From the NCBI RefSeq assembly GCF_000382065.1, contig NZ_KB907500.1:124001-188000 (forward strand): DNA of 64,000 nt. Reading direction: 5' to 3'. Below, piece by piece: positions 33,224 to 44,365 of the stretch. Made by a program: the position numbers and the translations under genes. The first letter of the stretch is position 1. Each line of letters opens with the position of its first letter. The DNA is from Stenotrophomonas hibiscicola ATCC 19867 (lineage in GTDB: Bacteria; Pseudomonadota; Gammaproteobacteria; Xanthomonadales; Xanthomonadaceae). The notes under the pieces are model-generated. The model had not been told where the DNA came from and did not search any database. It saw nothing but the letters and a program-made list of their open reading frames with translations.

Positions 33224-34761
33224 GCAACACCCTGGTTCTTCGCCCCGGCCATGTCACTCTCGCCCAGTGGCGGCAGGTCTATCGCGGTGCGCCGCTTGCA
33301 CTGGACCCGGCCGCGCTGCTGGTGGTGCGCGCCAGCGCTGCGGCGGTGGCCGCCATCGTCGCCAAAGGCGCACCGGTGTATGGCATCAACACCGGGTTCG
33401 GCAAGCTGGCCAGCGTGCGCATCGAGCGCGAAGACCTGGCCACCCTGCAGCGCAATATCGTGCTCTCGCACGCTGCTGGCGTGGGCGAACCGATGCCGGC
33501 CAGCGTGGTGCGGTTGATGATGGCGCTGAAGCTGGTCAGCCTGGCGCAAGGCGCATCGGGCATTCGCGAGGAAGCCCTGCTGCTGCTCGAAGCGATGCTG
33601 GTCAAGGGCGTATTGCCCGTGGTGCCGGCACAAGGCTCGGTGGGTGCTTCCGGCGATCTGGCACCGCTTTCGCACCTGGCCGGCGTGATGCTGGGCGTGG
33701 GCGAAGCCTACATCGGTGACGAACGCCTGCCCGCAACCGACGCACTGGCGCGTGCCGGCCTGCAGCCGATCGAACTGGGCGCAAAGGAAGGTCTGGCCCT
33801 GCTCAACGGCACCCAGTTCTCCACCGCCTATGCGCTGGCCGGCCTGTTCGAAATCGAAACCGTGTTCCAGGCGGCACTGGTCACCGGCGCGTTGTCGGTG
33901 GAAGCGGCCAAGGGTTCGGACACGCCGTTCGATCCGCGCATCCATGCCATCCGTGGCCAGCGCGGGCAGATCGCCACCGCCGCCACGCTCCGCGCGCTGA
34001 TGCAGGGCTCAGGCATCCGCGAATCGCACCGCGACAACGACGTGCGCGTGCAGGACCCGTACTGCCTGCGCTGCCAGCCGCAGGTGATGGGCGCGGCGCT
34101 GGATATCCTGCGCCAGGCCGCGACCACGCTGGAAATCGAAGCCAACGGCGTGTCCGACAATCCGCTGGTGTTCACCGATACCGGCGAAGCGCTGTCCGGC
34201 GGCAACTTCCACGCCGAGCCGGTAGCCTTCGCCGCCGACATGCTGGCGATGGCGGTGTGCGAGATCGGCTCGATCAGCGAGCGCCGCCTGGCGATGCTGG
34301 TGGACCCGGCGCTGTCCGGCCTGCCGGCGTTCCTGACCCCGCGCCCGGGCCTGAATTCCGGCTTCATGATTCCGCAGGTGACCGCCGCCGCGCTGGTCTC
34401 AGAGAACAAGCAGCGCGCCTACCCGGCCAGCGTTGACTCGATCCCGACCTCGGCCAACCAGGAAGACCATGTGTCGATGGCCGCGCATGGCGCACGCCGG
34501 CTGATGCAGATGGCCGAGAACGCCGCCAACGTGATCGGCATCGAGCTGCTGGCCGCCGCGCAGGGCTGTGATTTCCATGCGCCGCTGCGCTCCAGCGCCG
34601 CGCTGGAAACCGTGCGCGCCACCCTGCGCGCGCAGGTGCCGACGCTGGAAGAAGACCGCTACTTCCATCCGGACATGGTGACCGCCACGAATCTGGTGCG
34701 CAGCGGCGTGCTGGCGCAGGGTTTGTCCGATCTGTTGCCGACCGTGGAGCCCCAGGCATGA
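33220..34761 (+). CDS. hutH: Histidine ammonia-lyase
   Basis: A 513-residue enzyme that deaminates histidine to urocanate. [14 protein letters not shown] contains the Ala-Ser-Gly tripeptide that forms the MIO cofactor (about residues 143-145). [11 protein letters not shown] and the downstream [14 protein letters not shown] and [11 protein letters not shown] motifs are typical. ATGA overlaps with both neighbours show translational coupling in the hut operon. Confidence 0.97.
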   Translation: MSNTLVLRPGHVTLAQWRQVYRGAPLALDPAALLVVRASAAAVAAIVAKGAPVYGINTGFGKLASVRIEREDLATLQRNIVLSHAAGVGEPMPASVVRLMMALKLVSLAQGASGIREEALLLLEAMLVKGVLPVVPAQGSVGASGDLAPLSHLAGVMLGVGEAYIGDERLPATDALARAGLQPIELGAKEGLALLNGTQFSTAYALAGLFEIETVFQAALVTGALSVEAAKGSDTPFDPRIHAIRGQRGQIATAATLRALMQGSGIRESHRDNDVRVQDPYCLRCQPQVMGAALDILRQAATTLEIEANGVSDNPLVFTDTGEALSGGNFHAEPVAFAADMLAMAVCEIGSISERRLAMLVDPALSGLPAFLTPRPGLNSGFMIPQVTAAALVSENKQRAYPASVDSIPTSANQEDHVSMAAHGARRLMQMAENAANVIGIELLAAAQGCDFHAPLRSSAALETVRATLRAQVPTLEEDRYFHPDMVTATNLVRSGVLAQGLSDLLPTVEPQA

Positions 34762-35608
34762 CGCCCCTTCCCGAATGGTTGACGGTGCACGAGGGCGACG
34801 CCCCGTTGATCGTCAGCTTTCCACATACCGGCACCGAGCTGCCGCACGACCTGATCGGCGACTACCACTCGCCGTGGCTGGCCCGCCGCGATGCCGACTG
34901 GTGGGTGCACGAGCTGTACGACTTCGTGCGCGGCATGGGCGCGACCACGGTGCGCTCGGCGATCTCGCGTTCGGTGATCGACCTCAACCGCGATCCCAGC
35001 GGCGTGTCGCTGTACCCGGGCCAGAACACCACCGGCCTGTGCCCGCTGACCACCTTCGACAACCAGCCGCTGTACAACGCCGGGCGCGAGCCGGACGACG
35101 CGGAAATCGCCCGTCGCCGCGACACGTATTTCCTGCCCTATCACGATGCGCTGGCTTCGCAGATCACGCGCCTGCGTGCACGCCACGGCACCGTGGTGGT
35201 GTACGACGCGCACTCGATCCGCTCGCATATCCCGCACCTGTTCGAGGGCGAACTGCCGCAGTTCAACCTGGGGACTGCCGGTCCGTCCGGTGCACCGGAC
35301 ACGTCCTGCGACAACGCCTTGAGCGACGTGGTGGAGAACCTGCTGAAGATCAGTGGCATGAGCCAGGTGCGCAACGGCCGCTTCAAGGGCGGCTGGATCA
35401 CCCGCCACTACAGCAACATCGCCGGCGGCGTGCACAGCCTGCAGATGGAACTTGCCTGCCGTGGCTACATGCACGAGCCCCTGCCGGACCAGGTGGACGA
35501 ACACAGCTGGCCCACCCCGCTCGACCCCGACCACGCCGCACCGCTGCGCCACACCCTGGCGCAGGTGCTCAACGCCTGCCTTGAATTCGCTACGAACCGG
35601 AGCGCCGC

Positions 35609-35612
<4 letters not shown>
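34758..35612 (+). CDS. hutG: N-formylglutamate deformylase
   Basis: A 284-residue metal-dependent hydrolase that splits N-formylglutamate into glutamate and formate, the last step of the pathway. Motifs: [37 protein letters not shown], and [26 protein letters not shown]. The family is different from the arginase-like formimidoylglutamase also called HutG in enterobacteria, which fits the presence of hutF here. It overlaps hutH and hutU by 4 bp each. Confidence 0.95.
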
Positions 35613-37276
<1,664 letters not shown>

Positions 37277-37285
37277 TCGCAGGGG

Positions 37286-37404
37286 TGCCGGCCACTGGCC
37301 GGCACTACCGCAAGGCACCTGTATAGCCGAGCCATGCTCGGCTCAGTGCTTCCAGGGTCACGACGTCTGACCGGAAGGCAGCCGAGCATGGGCTCGGCTC
37401 TACA
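37286..37404. repeat. GTAG palindromic repeats (SMAG-like)
   Basis: GTGCCGGCC-ACT-GGCCGGCAC + TACC (about 37285-37309), then AGCCGAGC-CAT-GCTCGGCT (37325-37343), then GCCGAGC-ATGG-GCTCGGC + TCTAC (37381-37402). The second and third share the AGCCGAGC stem and form a two-stem dimer. They separate hutU from the convergent gene at 37423. Confidence 0.78.
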
Positions 37405-37422
37405 TGATTCGACTTGATCGGA

Positions 37423-38103
37423 TCACTTCCGGGCCAGCGGTTTAACATCAATCGCATAGCGTGGAAACGCAGGTGTGGCGAACTCCCTGAGCATGTGCAG
37501 GTGCGGCTGAATCTTTAGCTTGCGCACATTCTCAATGGTGAATTCTCCGCCGCAAACCAACGCTGGCTCAAAGCCAAACATCTCATCCGCCAGCAAGTTC
37601 CCACAAGTGTTCACAGCCCTATCGAAGAGCAGTTCTTCATCCCCATCCATCAGATCAAAATCGTCGAGCTCCGCACAGGCGAAGAAGGCCTTGATGCCAC
37701 CGTCCTGTCGTGCAAGAGACTTCGGCCTCAAACAGTTCTGAAGAGCAAACACTTCACTGCTGACTGGATCGATGTTCAAGCCCGCACCTGATGCTTCGCC
37801 GCACAGGTAGAGGCGTCCAAACCCGCTTCTGGCAAACACATGGTAGGTATCGATCTGTGTAAATGGAGTACCGGCCAACCACGCGCGCATCAGGCCGTCG
37901 TAGTCCTCGGGATTCACCGTCCACAGGCGTCCGTTGCCATAGTTCGCCCATCCATCCCGACGCCAATAGCTCAAGAGCGATTCGGGCAAGATGCCCGTCC
38001 ACTTGGAGAAGCTGGTCTCTGGCACCGGATCGTGTTCAGTTGCCTCTCCGAAGCTCTCGATGAAGAGCGCGAAATCCTCATCCCCCTCCATTAACCCTCC
38101 CAT
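37423..38103 (-). CDS. GAD-like/DUF1851 protein (Tdi1-type immunity family)
   Basis: A 226-residue cytoplasmic protein. The N-terminal half (FIESFGEATEHDPVPETSFSKWTGILPESLLSYWRRDGWANYGNGRLWTVNPEDYDGLMRAWL) matches the GAD-related domain, and the C-terminal half (DEELLFDRAVNTCGNLLADEMFGFEPALVCGG) matches DUF1851. In the type VI effector family Tde this combination serves as immunity protein Tdi1. No cognate toxin gene is adjacent, so this is an orphan. Lower GC than neighbours suggests transfer. The start may instead be 38091. Confidence 0.78.
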   Translation of the reverse strand: MGGLMEGDEDFALFIESFGEATEHDPVPETSFSKWTGILPESLLSYWRRDGWANYGNGRLWTVNPEDYDGLMRAWLAGTPFTQIDTYHVFARSGFGRLYLCGEASGAGLNIDPVSSEVFALQNCLRPKSLARQDGGIKAFFACAELDDFDLMDGDEELLFDRAVNTCGNLLADEMFGFEPALVCGGEFTIENVRKLKIQPHLHMLREFATPAFPRYAIDVKPLARK

Positions 38104-38281
38104 GCAAGGCTATCTCGTCGGTTTGGACTGAGGCGTTCTTATATCTGGTGCCTCATCCGTCGCGAAGAGCTGTTTACGACAGGCCATTGGAAATTCACGC
38201 ATTCACATAGGCGCCCGCCTCCGCTTGACCCGTCGACCGCCGCTGAGCAACATGCGCCATCACCGCTGATGGATCACCGCG

Positions 38282-39718
38282 ATGTACCGCACCTTTGCTG
38301 CTGCATTGCTCTGCGCCCTGTTCGCTGCTCCACCCGCTTCTGCGCGTGGGCTCCCCGTCGGCCTCTCTTCACAGCTCGAAGCCCAACTGCAGACCAACCG
38401 CAAGCGCTACGGCATCGCCGGGCAAGCGGTGCTGGTCGCCCACAACGGACAGGTGCTGTACCAGGGAGCCAGCGGCGAGCGTGACCCGGCCTCCCACGCA
38501 CCGGCCACCGTCGATTCCATTTTTGCCGCGCAATCGATGGCCAAGCTGCTGACCAGCACGCTGGTGATGCAGTTGGTCGATCAGGGCAAGGTGGATCTGG
38601 ATGCGCCGGCCAGTCGCTATGTGCAGGACCTGCCCACTGCATGGCAGGCGATCCACGTGCGCGATTTCCTCAACCACAGCTCAGGTATCGGCGAGTACTA
38701 CGACCGGGTGGAGAACCGCTGGGTGAGCAAGGGCTACCCCGGTGTAGCCCCTGATCTTGCCGCTGCACTGAAGGTGGCCGGCGCGGCACCAATGCAGTTC
38801 GCCACCGGCAGCCGCGTGCAGTACACCCAGGCCAACTACCTGGTGCTGACGGCGTTGCTGGAAGCGCACTACCGCAAGCCCTATCCGGCCATCGCGCGCG
38901 AACGCATCCTGCAGCCGCTGAAGATGACCAGCACCTCGTGGGGCGTGGCCAGCGTACCGGCGCAGCGCGCGGCGGTGCCGTACATCGGCAAGGAGCGGCA
39001 ACTGCAGCCTGCCAATGAAGATCCCTGGCCGAACTACGGCTGGGGCCATGCCGACCTGCAGACCACCGTGGGTGACATGAACCGCTTCCTGCAGGCGCTG
39101 GCGACCGGCGAGCTGCTGCGCACGGCAACGCTGGAAAGACTCTGGCAGCCGCAGAAGCTGACCGGTGGCGGCAGCAGTTTCTTCTCCACCGGCTGGGACA
39201 CCATCCGCAGCGACGGCTACACCCAGGTCGGCCACGATGGCGGCACCCGCGTGCGGGCGCGGCTGGCCTACAAGGGCTCGCTGGCCAGCGGTTACTGGGT
39301 GTTCGTGTACCTGAGCAACGGCAGCGCCCGCAATGTCTGGTCGAGCACGCTGGTGGAAAGCACGATGGCGGTGGCTGCGCCGCAGGAGTTTCCGCATGCA
39401 GTGCTTTCCGAGCGGCTGATCGGCTATGCGCTGGATGAAAGCACCGATGCGACACAGGCGATGCGTAGCTGGCTGCGCGACAGCAATGGGGTTCCCACGA
39501 GCGAACTGGAGCGTGCGATCAATGCCGATGGTTACGCTATCCGCGAGAGCCTCGGGGCACGCAAGGCGTTGAAGGTGTTCGCCCTCAACAGCGAGCTGTA
39601 TCCGCAGTCCGCCAACGCTTGGGACAGCCTGGCCGAGTGCCATGCCGCGCTGGGGGAGAAAGAAACCGCTGATCGGCTGTATGCGAAGTCGAAGGCGCTG
39701 GCGAAGCCTTCGCCGTAA
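38282..39718 (+). CDS. Periplasmic serine hydrolase (class C beta-lactamase-like), TPR-tailed
   Basis: A 478-residue protein with a signal peptide (MYRTFAAALLCALFAAPPASA). The Beta-lactamase family domain (about 35-355) has the SxxK motif in FAAQSMAKLLTS (Ser about 83), the second motif YTQANYLVL, and GHDGG for the HxG triad. It is more like esterases and penicillin-binding-related D-aminopeptidases than true class C enzymes. The C-terminal ~90 residues contain a TPR-like repeat (LNSELYPQSANAWDSLAECHAALGEKETADRLYAKS). Substrate unknown. Confidence 0.85.
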   Translation: MYRTFAAALLCALFAAPPASARGLPVGLSSQLEAQLQTNRKRYGIAGQAVLVAHNGQVLYQGASGERDPASHAPATVDSIFAAQSMAKLLTSTLVMQLVDQGKVDLDAPASRYVQDLPTAWQAIHVRDFLNHSSGIGEYYDRVENRWVSKGYPGVAPDLAAALKVAGAAPMQFATGSRVQYTQANYLVLTALLEAHYRKPYPAIARERILQPLKMTSTSWGVASVPAQRAAVPYIGKERQLQPANEDPWPNYGWGHADLQTTVGDMNRFLQALATGELLRTATLERLWQPQKLTGGGSSFFSTGWDTIRSDGYTQVGHDGGTRVRARLAYKGSLASGYWVFVYLSNGSARNVWSSTLVESTMAVAAPQEFPHAVLSERLIGYALDESTDATQAMRSWLRDSNGVPTSELERAINADGYAIRESLGARKALKVFALNSELYPQSANAWDSLAECHAALGEKETADRLYAKSKALAKPSP

Positions 39719-39720
39719 AT

Positions 39721-39813
39721 CCTGTAGAGCCGAGCCCATGCTCGGCTGCTTTTCGTTGCGATTGGAGAAAACCCGCGCTGCGCGCGATAGCCGAGCGTGG
39801 GCTCGGCTCTACA
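39721..39813. repeat. SMAG dimer with perfect terminal inverted repeats
   Basis: CCTGTAGAGCCGAGC (39721-39735) is the exact inverse complement of 39799-39813. Each end forms a stem (GCCGAGC/GCTCGGC), and between them lies a linker containing CCCGCGCTGCGCGCGATAG, the reverse complement of the linker seen in the repeats at 59140 and 61959. This is a two-stem unit 93 bp long. Confidence 0.85.
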
Positions 39814-39908
39814 GGGACACTGCGAGCGGCCATACCCAGGTGGAGGGTGACGTGGGGCCATCGACCTGTTAACTTGCGCGCCAATTTCGTGGTTTACAGC
39901 ATTCCCGC

Positions 39909-42017
39909 ATGCCGCTCTCGCCGTACCGCCCCACCCCGTCGCTGTTGTTCCTGGCCGTAACCCTCGGCCTCGCCACTACCGCCCAGGCCGCGCCACAGGC
40001 CACCACCCTCGATGCCGTGCAGGTCACTGCCGCCGATGCCAGCGCGCAGGCGCGAGAGGCGCTGAAGCGCGTGCCGGGCGCCAGCAACGTGATCGACGTG
40101 GCCAAGGCGGACAGCCGCCTGGCCAGCACTGCCGATGTGCTGGCCTACCAGCCGGGCATCAGCGCACAGTCACCGGGCAACGAAGGCACCAAGGTGTCCA
40201 TCCGCGGCTCCGGCATCAACCGTGGCCCGGGCGCACATGCCTCCGGCATCGCGGTATCGATCGACGGCCTGCCGCTGACCGGCCCGGGCGGCACACCCTA
40301 CGAACTGCTGGAACCGTTGTGGCTGTCGCGTGTAGAAGTACTTCGCGGGGCGAACGGTTTCGAGCGCGGCGCGCTGGCGCTGGGCGGTGCCATCGACTAT
40401 GTAAGCCGCAGCGGCCGTGATTCGGCCGGCGTGCAGCTGCACTACGAAGCGGGCAGCCGTGGCTATCAGAAACGCGGCATCAGCTGGGGCGGTGTCAACG
40501 GAGATCTCGATTACTTCCTGGCCTATACCGATACCGAGTTCGATGGTTATCAGCGCCATGCGCGCGGCGACGGCAAGGGCGCGATGGCCAACATCGGCTG
40601 GCAGATCACCCCCGATCTGCAGACGCGCTTCTTCGTGCGCTACCGCGAAACCAATCATGAAACGCCCGGCCGCCTGACCCGCGATCAGATCCGCAACGAT
40701 CCGCACGCCGCGAATGCGTCCAACCTGGCCATTGATGCGCGCCGCCCGCAACCGGGCAGCACCTGGGTGGGCAATGTCACCACGCTGCAGATCGATGAGG
40801 ACTCCTCGCTGCAGGCCGGGCTGGTCTACCACACGTATCCGATGGACTTGAACGAGAGCCTGTACCGCCAGCAGCTGGACTACGCCAACCTCAACGCCAC
40901 GCTGGACTACCACCACCGCCACCGGCTGTTCGGCCTGGACAGCCAAACCACGATCGGTCTGCGCGTCACCCACGATCTGGACGCCGATGTGCGCGAGTCG
41001 CTGCGCTTTGCCAGCAACGGCTATGCCGCCGGTACGCGCACGCGTGACTTCCGCCACCACGGCACCGACAGCACGCTGCACGTCGGCAATACCCTCACCT
41101 TCAACGACCGCCTGCGCATGCAGACCGGGCTGGCACTGATCAGCACCCGCCGCGACGTGCAGGTGACCTGGCCGAGCAGCGGCGGCCGCCTGCGCGACCA
41201 CGACTGGGACTACGCGCCGCGACTGGGCTTCACCTGGCAGCACAGCGCGCAGACGCAGTGGTTCGGCAACCTCAGCCGTTCGGTGGAGGCGCCGCACCCG
41301 TGGTCGATGATCTGGGGCTCGAACCAGTACTTCGGGCCCGGCACTGGCCCGTCTACAGGCCGCCAGCGCGCGCCGGTGCCGATGCAGAACCAGACCGCCA
41401 CCACGCTGGAACTGGGCGCGCGCGGTGACGCGGCGCTGGGTCGCTGGGAACTGACCGGCTACTACGCCCACGTGAACCATGAATTGTTGAGCGTGGAGCT
41501 GCAGCCGGTACCGAACCTGTTCATCGCAGAGAACAACGCCAGCCCCACCGTGCACCGTGGCATCGAAGCCGGATTGGACAGCACACTGTGGCAGGCCGCG
41601 CCGGGGCGCCTGTCGTTGCGCCAGGCGTACACCTTCAGTGATTTCGGTTACCGCCACGATGCGCGCTTCGGCAGCAACCGCCTGCCGGGCCTGCCGCGCC
41701 ACAGCTACCAGGCCGAGCTGCGCTTCGATCATGCCTCCGGCCTGTACGCCGCGCTGAACACCGAATACGCCTCGCGCATCGCGGTGGACTACGCCAACAG
41801 CTACTGGGCCGACAGCCACGTGATCTTCGGCAGCCGCATCGGCTACGAGGCACCCGGTGGTCGCTGGCAGGCCTGGGCGGAGATGCGCAACATCGGCAAC
41901 CGCCACTACGCCGCCACGGTCACGCCGGGCTACGACGACGCCGGCAAGGATGTCGCGCGCTCGACGCCAGGCGAAGGCCGTGGCGTCTATGCGGGCGTGC
42001 GCTGGCGCTTTGACTGA
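39909..42017 (+). CDS. TonB-dependent receptor (FecA-like)
   Basis: A 702-residue outer-membrane receptor with a signal peptide (residues 1-28, ending AQAAPQA), a TonB-box-like start (TTLDAVQVTAAD), a plug (LAYQPGISAQSPGNEGTKVSIRGSGI, EPLWLSRVEVLRGANGFERGALALGGAIDY) and a barrel ending in VRWRF-D; the final residue is Asp, not the usual aromatic. Closest recognisable group is the FecA-like ferric siderophore/citrate receptor. No Fur box is visible upstream, unlike the receptor at 152, and no sigma/anti-sigma pair is adjacent, so its regulation and substrate are uncertain. Confidence 0.88.
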   Translation: MPLSPYRPTPSLLFLAVTLGLATTAQAAPQATTLDAVQVTAADASAQAREALKRVPGASNVIDVAKADSRLASTADVLAYQPGISAQSPGNEGTKVSIRGSGINRGPGAHASGIAVSIDGLPLTGPGGTPYELLEPLWLSRVEVLRGANGFERGALALGGAIDYVSRSGRDSAGVQLHYEAGSRGYQKRGISWGGVNGDLDYFLAYTDTEFDGYQRHARGDGKGAMANIGWQITPDLQTRFFVRYRETNHETPGRLTRDQIRNDPHAANASNLAIDARRPQPGSTWVGNVTTLQIDEDSSLQAGLVYHTYPMDLNESLYRQQLDYANLNATLDYHHRHRLFGLDSQTTIGLRVTHDLDADVRESLRFASNGYAAGTRTRDFRHHGTDSTLHVGNTLTFNDRLRMQTGLALISTRRDVQVTWPSSGGRLRDHDWDYAPRLGFTWQHSAQTQWFGNLSRSVEAPHPWSMIWGSNQYFGPGTGPSTGRQRAPVPMQNQTATTLELGARGDAALGRWELTGYYAHVNHELLSVELQPVPNLFIAENNASPTVHRGIEAGLDSTLWQAAPGRLSLRQAYTFSDFGYRHDARFGSNRLPGLPRHSYQAELRFDHASGLYAALNTEYASRIAVDYANSYWADSHVIFGSRIGYEAPGGRWQAWAEMRNIGNRHYAATVTPGYDDAGKDVARSTPGEGRGVYAGVRWRFD

Positions 42018-42027
42018 TGGCCGCAGG

Positions 42028-42052
42028 CGGCGCCGGGTCTGACCCGGCGCCG
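42028..42052. terminator. Bidirectional terminator hairpin
   Basis: A perfect 11-bp stem (CGGCGCCGGGT/ACCCGGCGCCG) with a 3-nt loop, between the convergent receptor gene and the 42064 gene. Very GC-rich, with no clear T-run. Confidence 0.65.
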
Positions 42053-42063
42053 TCGTTCCAGGG

Positions 42064-42582
42064 TCAGCCGATGCGCCAGGCCGGCAGGCGTTCGCTGCGC
42101 TTCCAGATGGAAGGCGCGAAACCAATCAACACCAGCGCCGCCAGCCACTTCGGTGAGGTGTTGAGCAGTGTCGAGGTAAGCGAACCATCGCCGGGGGGGG
42201 CCATGTCCTGCCACGGGTTGTAGCCCAGGTAGACGACGCTGCCAGCCCACCACAGCAACGCCAGGCCGATGCCCACCAGCAGCAGAGCCAGCGTGCGGCA
42301 GGTCCAGCGCTGCGACGTGGTGCCCCATTCCCGCGACGCTGCGATCAGCAGACCCACCACCAGCAGCGATACCAGTGCAACCAGTCCGATATCGACCTTG
42401 GGCCCGATACGCTCATAGCTGCAGGCGCGGCATTGGGCCTCTTCCGCGGCAGTGGCGGCTTCGGCGCCATCGGCCTGCCCGGCTGCGGGCTGCGCCAGTG
42501 CTGCAAACGGCATCAGTACTGCCAGCAGCGTCACCATGATCCAACGAAACAACGTCCTGTTCCTGCGTACAGCGACATCCAT
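42064..42582 (-). CDS. Membrane protein of unknown function
   Basis: A 172-residue protein with an N-terminal signal or membrane segment (WIMVTLLAVLMPFAALAQPA), a short region with CRAC cysteines (Cys-x-x-Cys), and three further hydrophobic segments (IGLVALVSLLVVGLLIA, LALLLVGIGLALLWWAGSVVYLG, WLAALVLIGF). GAGGAAGAG supports the start at 42582. It is the last gene of a minus-strand group of four (45145 to 42064), all apparently membrane-linked. No family recognised. Confidence 0.72.
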   Translation of the reverse strand: MDVAVRRNRTLFRWIMVTLLAVLMPFAALAQPAAGQADGAEAATAAEEAQCRACSYERIGPKVDIGLVALVSLLVVGLLIAASREWGTTSQRWTCRTLALLLVGIGLALLWWAGSVVYLGYNPWQDMAPPGDGSLTSTLLNTSPKWLAALVLIGFAPSIWKRSERLPAWRIG

Positions 42583-42595
42583 GCGCTCTTCCTCG

Positions 42596-43468
42596 TCAGT
42601 GGTTGTACGTCCAGGGCCGCAGTATGCGGCCGTCCCATACGCCGCCCAGACCCCGTTCCGGGGGTTCGGCCATCCAGCGTCCTTGTTCCCGATGCAGCAC
42701 GACAAGCTCCCGGTAGACGAAATCGTCGGAACACGAATCCCGGGCGACCGCAATCATAGCCCACTGCCCTTCGACGCTGAAAACAGGCCGGGTCAGATAG
42801 GCGACGTGGTCGTATGTCCGAGTCGGCCCATGCACCGTTGCCCCGCACCCCTGCTCCCGCAGCGCTCGAAGCCCGGCGCCGTCCATCCGCTGCGCATCGG
42901 CCAATGCGGCCGCAGGCACTGGCGTGGACCGGCGATTGGCGGGAACCAGGTCCGCCTGCAGCTGCAACCGCAGCGCATGGATGTCCGGCGGCCACCAATC
43001 GTCCAGCGGCAGGACCAGATCGTCCACCTCCTCGCAGATGGAGGCACTGCTGCCAGGCCAGCAATAGGGCAAGGTCTGCTCCATCACGTAGATGTCCTCC
43101 CCCACCGGGTCGGTCAACTGCGGCTGTTCCTGCGGGCGCCATTGATCAACGCGCGTGGACGGTGTCTGCGTTGCGCTGGGCACCTCGCTCAGCGACGATG
43201 GCAGAACTGGCGTTGGCTGCGGCACTGGCGGGGGTGGAGGGGGGAATGGGGGGCTCTGCCGGATCGCCAGCGCCAGCGCCATCGCCTGCATCTGCGCTGT
43301 TCCCAGGTTGATCGGTAGCCGACCGATCTCCTGCTGCCACCTCGGGCGCAGGCTGCAGATCCCGGCCATGAGAGCCAAAGCCGACAGCGCCGCCGCCAGC
43401 GATGCAATGCGTCGCCAGGTGATCCGTTGTTGGCAGTCACGGTCTGGCTTGAACGAGGTATCTGTCAT
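42596..43468 (-). CDS. Membrane-anchored protein, paralogue of the upstream gene
   Basis: A 290-residue protein: cytoplasmic N-terminus, one membrane segment (ASLAAALSALALMAGI, about 20-36), a Pro-rich linker (SPPFPPPPPPVPQP) and a C-terminal domain that ends GRILRPWTYNH. The ATG overlaps the upstream stop by one base. It shares with the upstream gene INLGTAQMQA after the anchor, LPANRR/VANRR and LTRPVFSVEGQWAMIAVARDSCS. The two arose by duplication. No known family, and probably exposed to the periplasm. Confidence 0.75.
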   Translation of the reverse strand: MTDTSFKPDRDCQQRITWRRIASLAAALSALALMAGICSLRPRWQQEIGRLPINLGTAQMQAMALALAIRQSPPFPPPPPPVPQPTPVLPSSLSEVPSATQTPSTRVDQWRPQEQPQLTDPVGEDIYVMEQTLPYCWPGSSASICEEVDDLVLPLDDWWPPDIHALRLQLQADLVPANRRSTPVPAAALADAQRMDGAGLRALREQGCGATVHGPTRTYDHVAYLTRPVFSVEGQWAMIAVARDSCSDDFVYRELVVLHREQGRWMAEPPERGLGGVWDGRILRPWTYNH

Positions 43469-44313
43469 CACGACTCCGCCAACGCGGGCCACAGGCCGTG
43501 TCCAACGCTCATATGGCGGACAGGCTCCACTCGAATACGCTCCCATCCGCTCTTCCTGCGGTGCAGAAGGTAGAGGACGCGCATCGCCGTTCCTCCACTG
43601 CACAGATCCGAGGCGACCGATGCCATTGCCCAGTTCCCCTCCTGGCTGAACACAGGACGCTGCAGATAGACAACGCCCAGATCGGGATTGCCCGGGCCAC
43701 CCGTGCATCCCTCGATGCCACGCGCACGCCGTTGCTGAAGCTCGTCCCACGTCATCCGTTGCGCTCGCACATGCGCAAGCTCAAACGCAAGGTCGGGTAC
43801 GCGTACAGCCCGGCGGTTCGCAACCTGCAGCATCGACTCCAGATGCTGCTGCAGCTGAAAGGACGCCGCACTGTCATCATCACGCCATTCCACGACGCTG
43901 TGACGAACCTGGCAGACAGGGGCGGGGTCTCCTTCGCCACAGGTAGGCGCAGTCCATTCCATCACGACAAATGGCATGTCGGGCTCCCAGCCGCGCGGCT
44001 CGAAGTGTGCTGGCGCGACATCTTCCAGCGGCACTGCCGCGGTCGCGGATCCACTGTTACCGGTCAGCATCGGGGAGAAGATTCCCTTGATTGGAATCGG
44101 TGGTTCCGGCGGCTTCCCTGGTGGTGTCGGTCGCAGGTCGATGAGCTCTGCCATCACTTCGGCCTGCATCCGTGCCGTTCCCAGATTGATCGGAGGCGGG
44201 CCGACTGCCTGCCCCCATTGCGAGCGCATGCTGACGATCAGCGCTACGACTGCAACCATCGATAGAACGACCGTTGTGGCCAGGACGCGTTTCCGTGCAA
44301 TGCGCTGTCGCAT
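43468..44313 (-). CDS. Membrane-anchored protein, paralogue of the downstream gene
   Basis: A 281-residue protein: membrane segment VLATTVVLSMVAVVALIVSM (about 8-27), then INLGTARMQAEVMAELI, a Pro-rich linker and a cysteine-containing periplasmic domain (VYLQRPVFSQEGNWAMASVASDLCSGGTAMRVLYLLHRRKSGWE). AGGAA precedes the start at 44313. The stop overlaps the start of the paralogue at 42596-43468 (TGATG). Function unknown. Confidence 0.75.
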   Translation of the reverse strand: MRQRIARKRVLATTVVLSMVAVVALIVSMRSQWGQAVGPPPINLGTARMQAEVMAELIDLRPTPPGKPPEPPIPIKGIFSPMLTGNSGSATAAVPLEDVAPAHFEPRGWEPDMPFVVMEWTAPTCGEGDPAPVCQVRHSVVEWRDDDSAASFQLQQHLESMLQVANRRAVRVPDLAFELAHVRAQRMTWDELQQRRARGIEGCTGGPGNPDLGVVYLQRPVFSQEGNWAMASVASDLCSGGTAMRVLYLLHRRKSGWERIRVEPVRHMSVGHGLWPALAES

Positions 44314-44365
44314 GAAGTTCCTGGAAGAAATGAAGCAGGTTGGGATATCGGCCGGGGACGTGACG

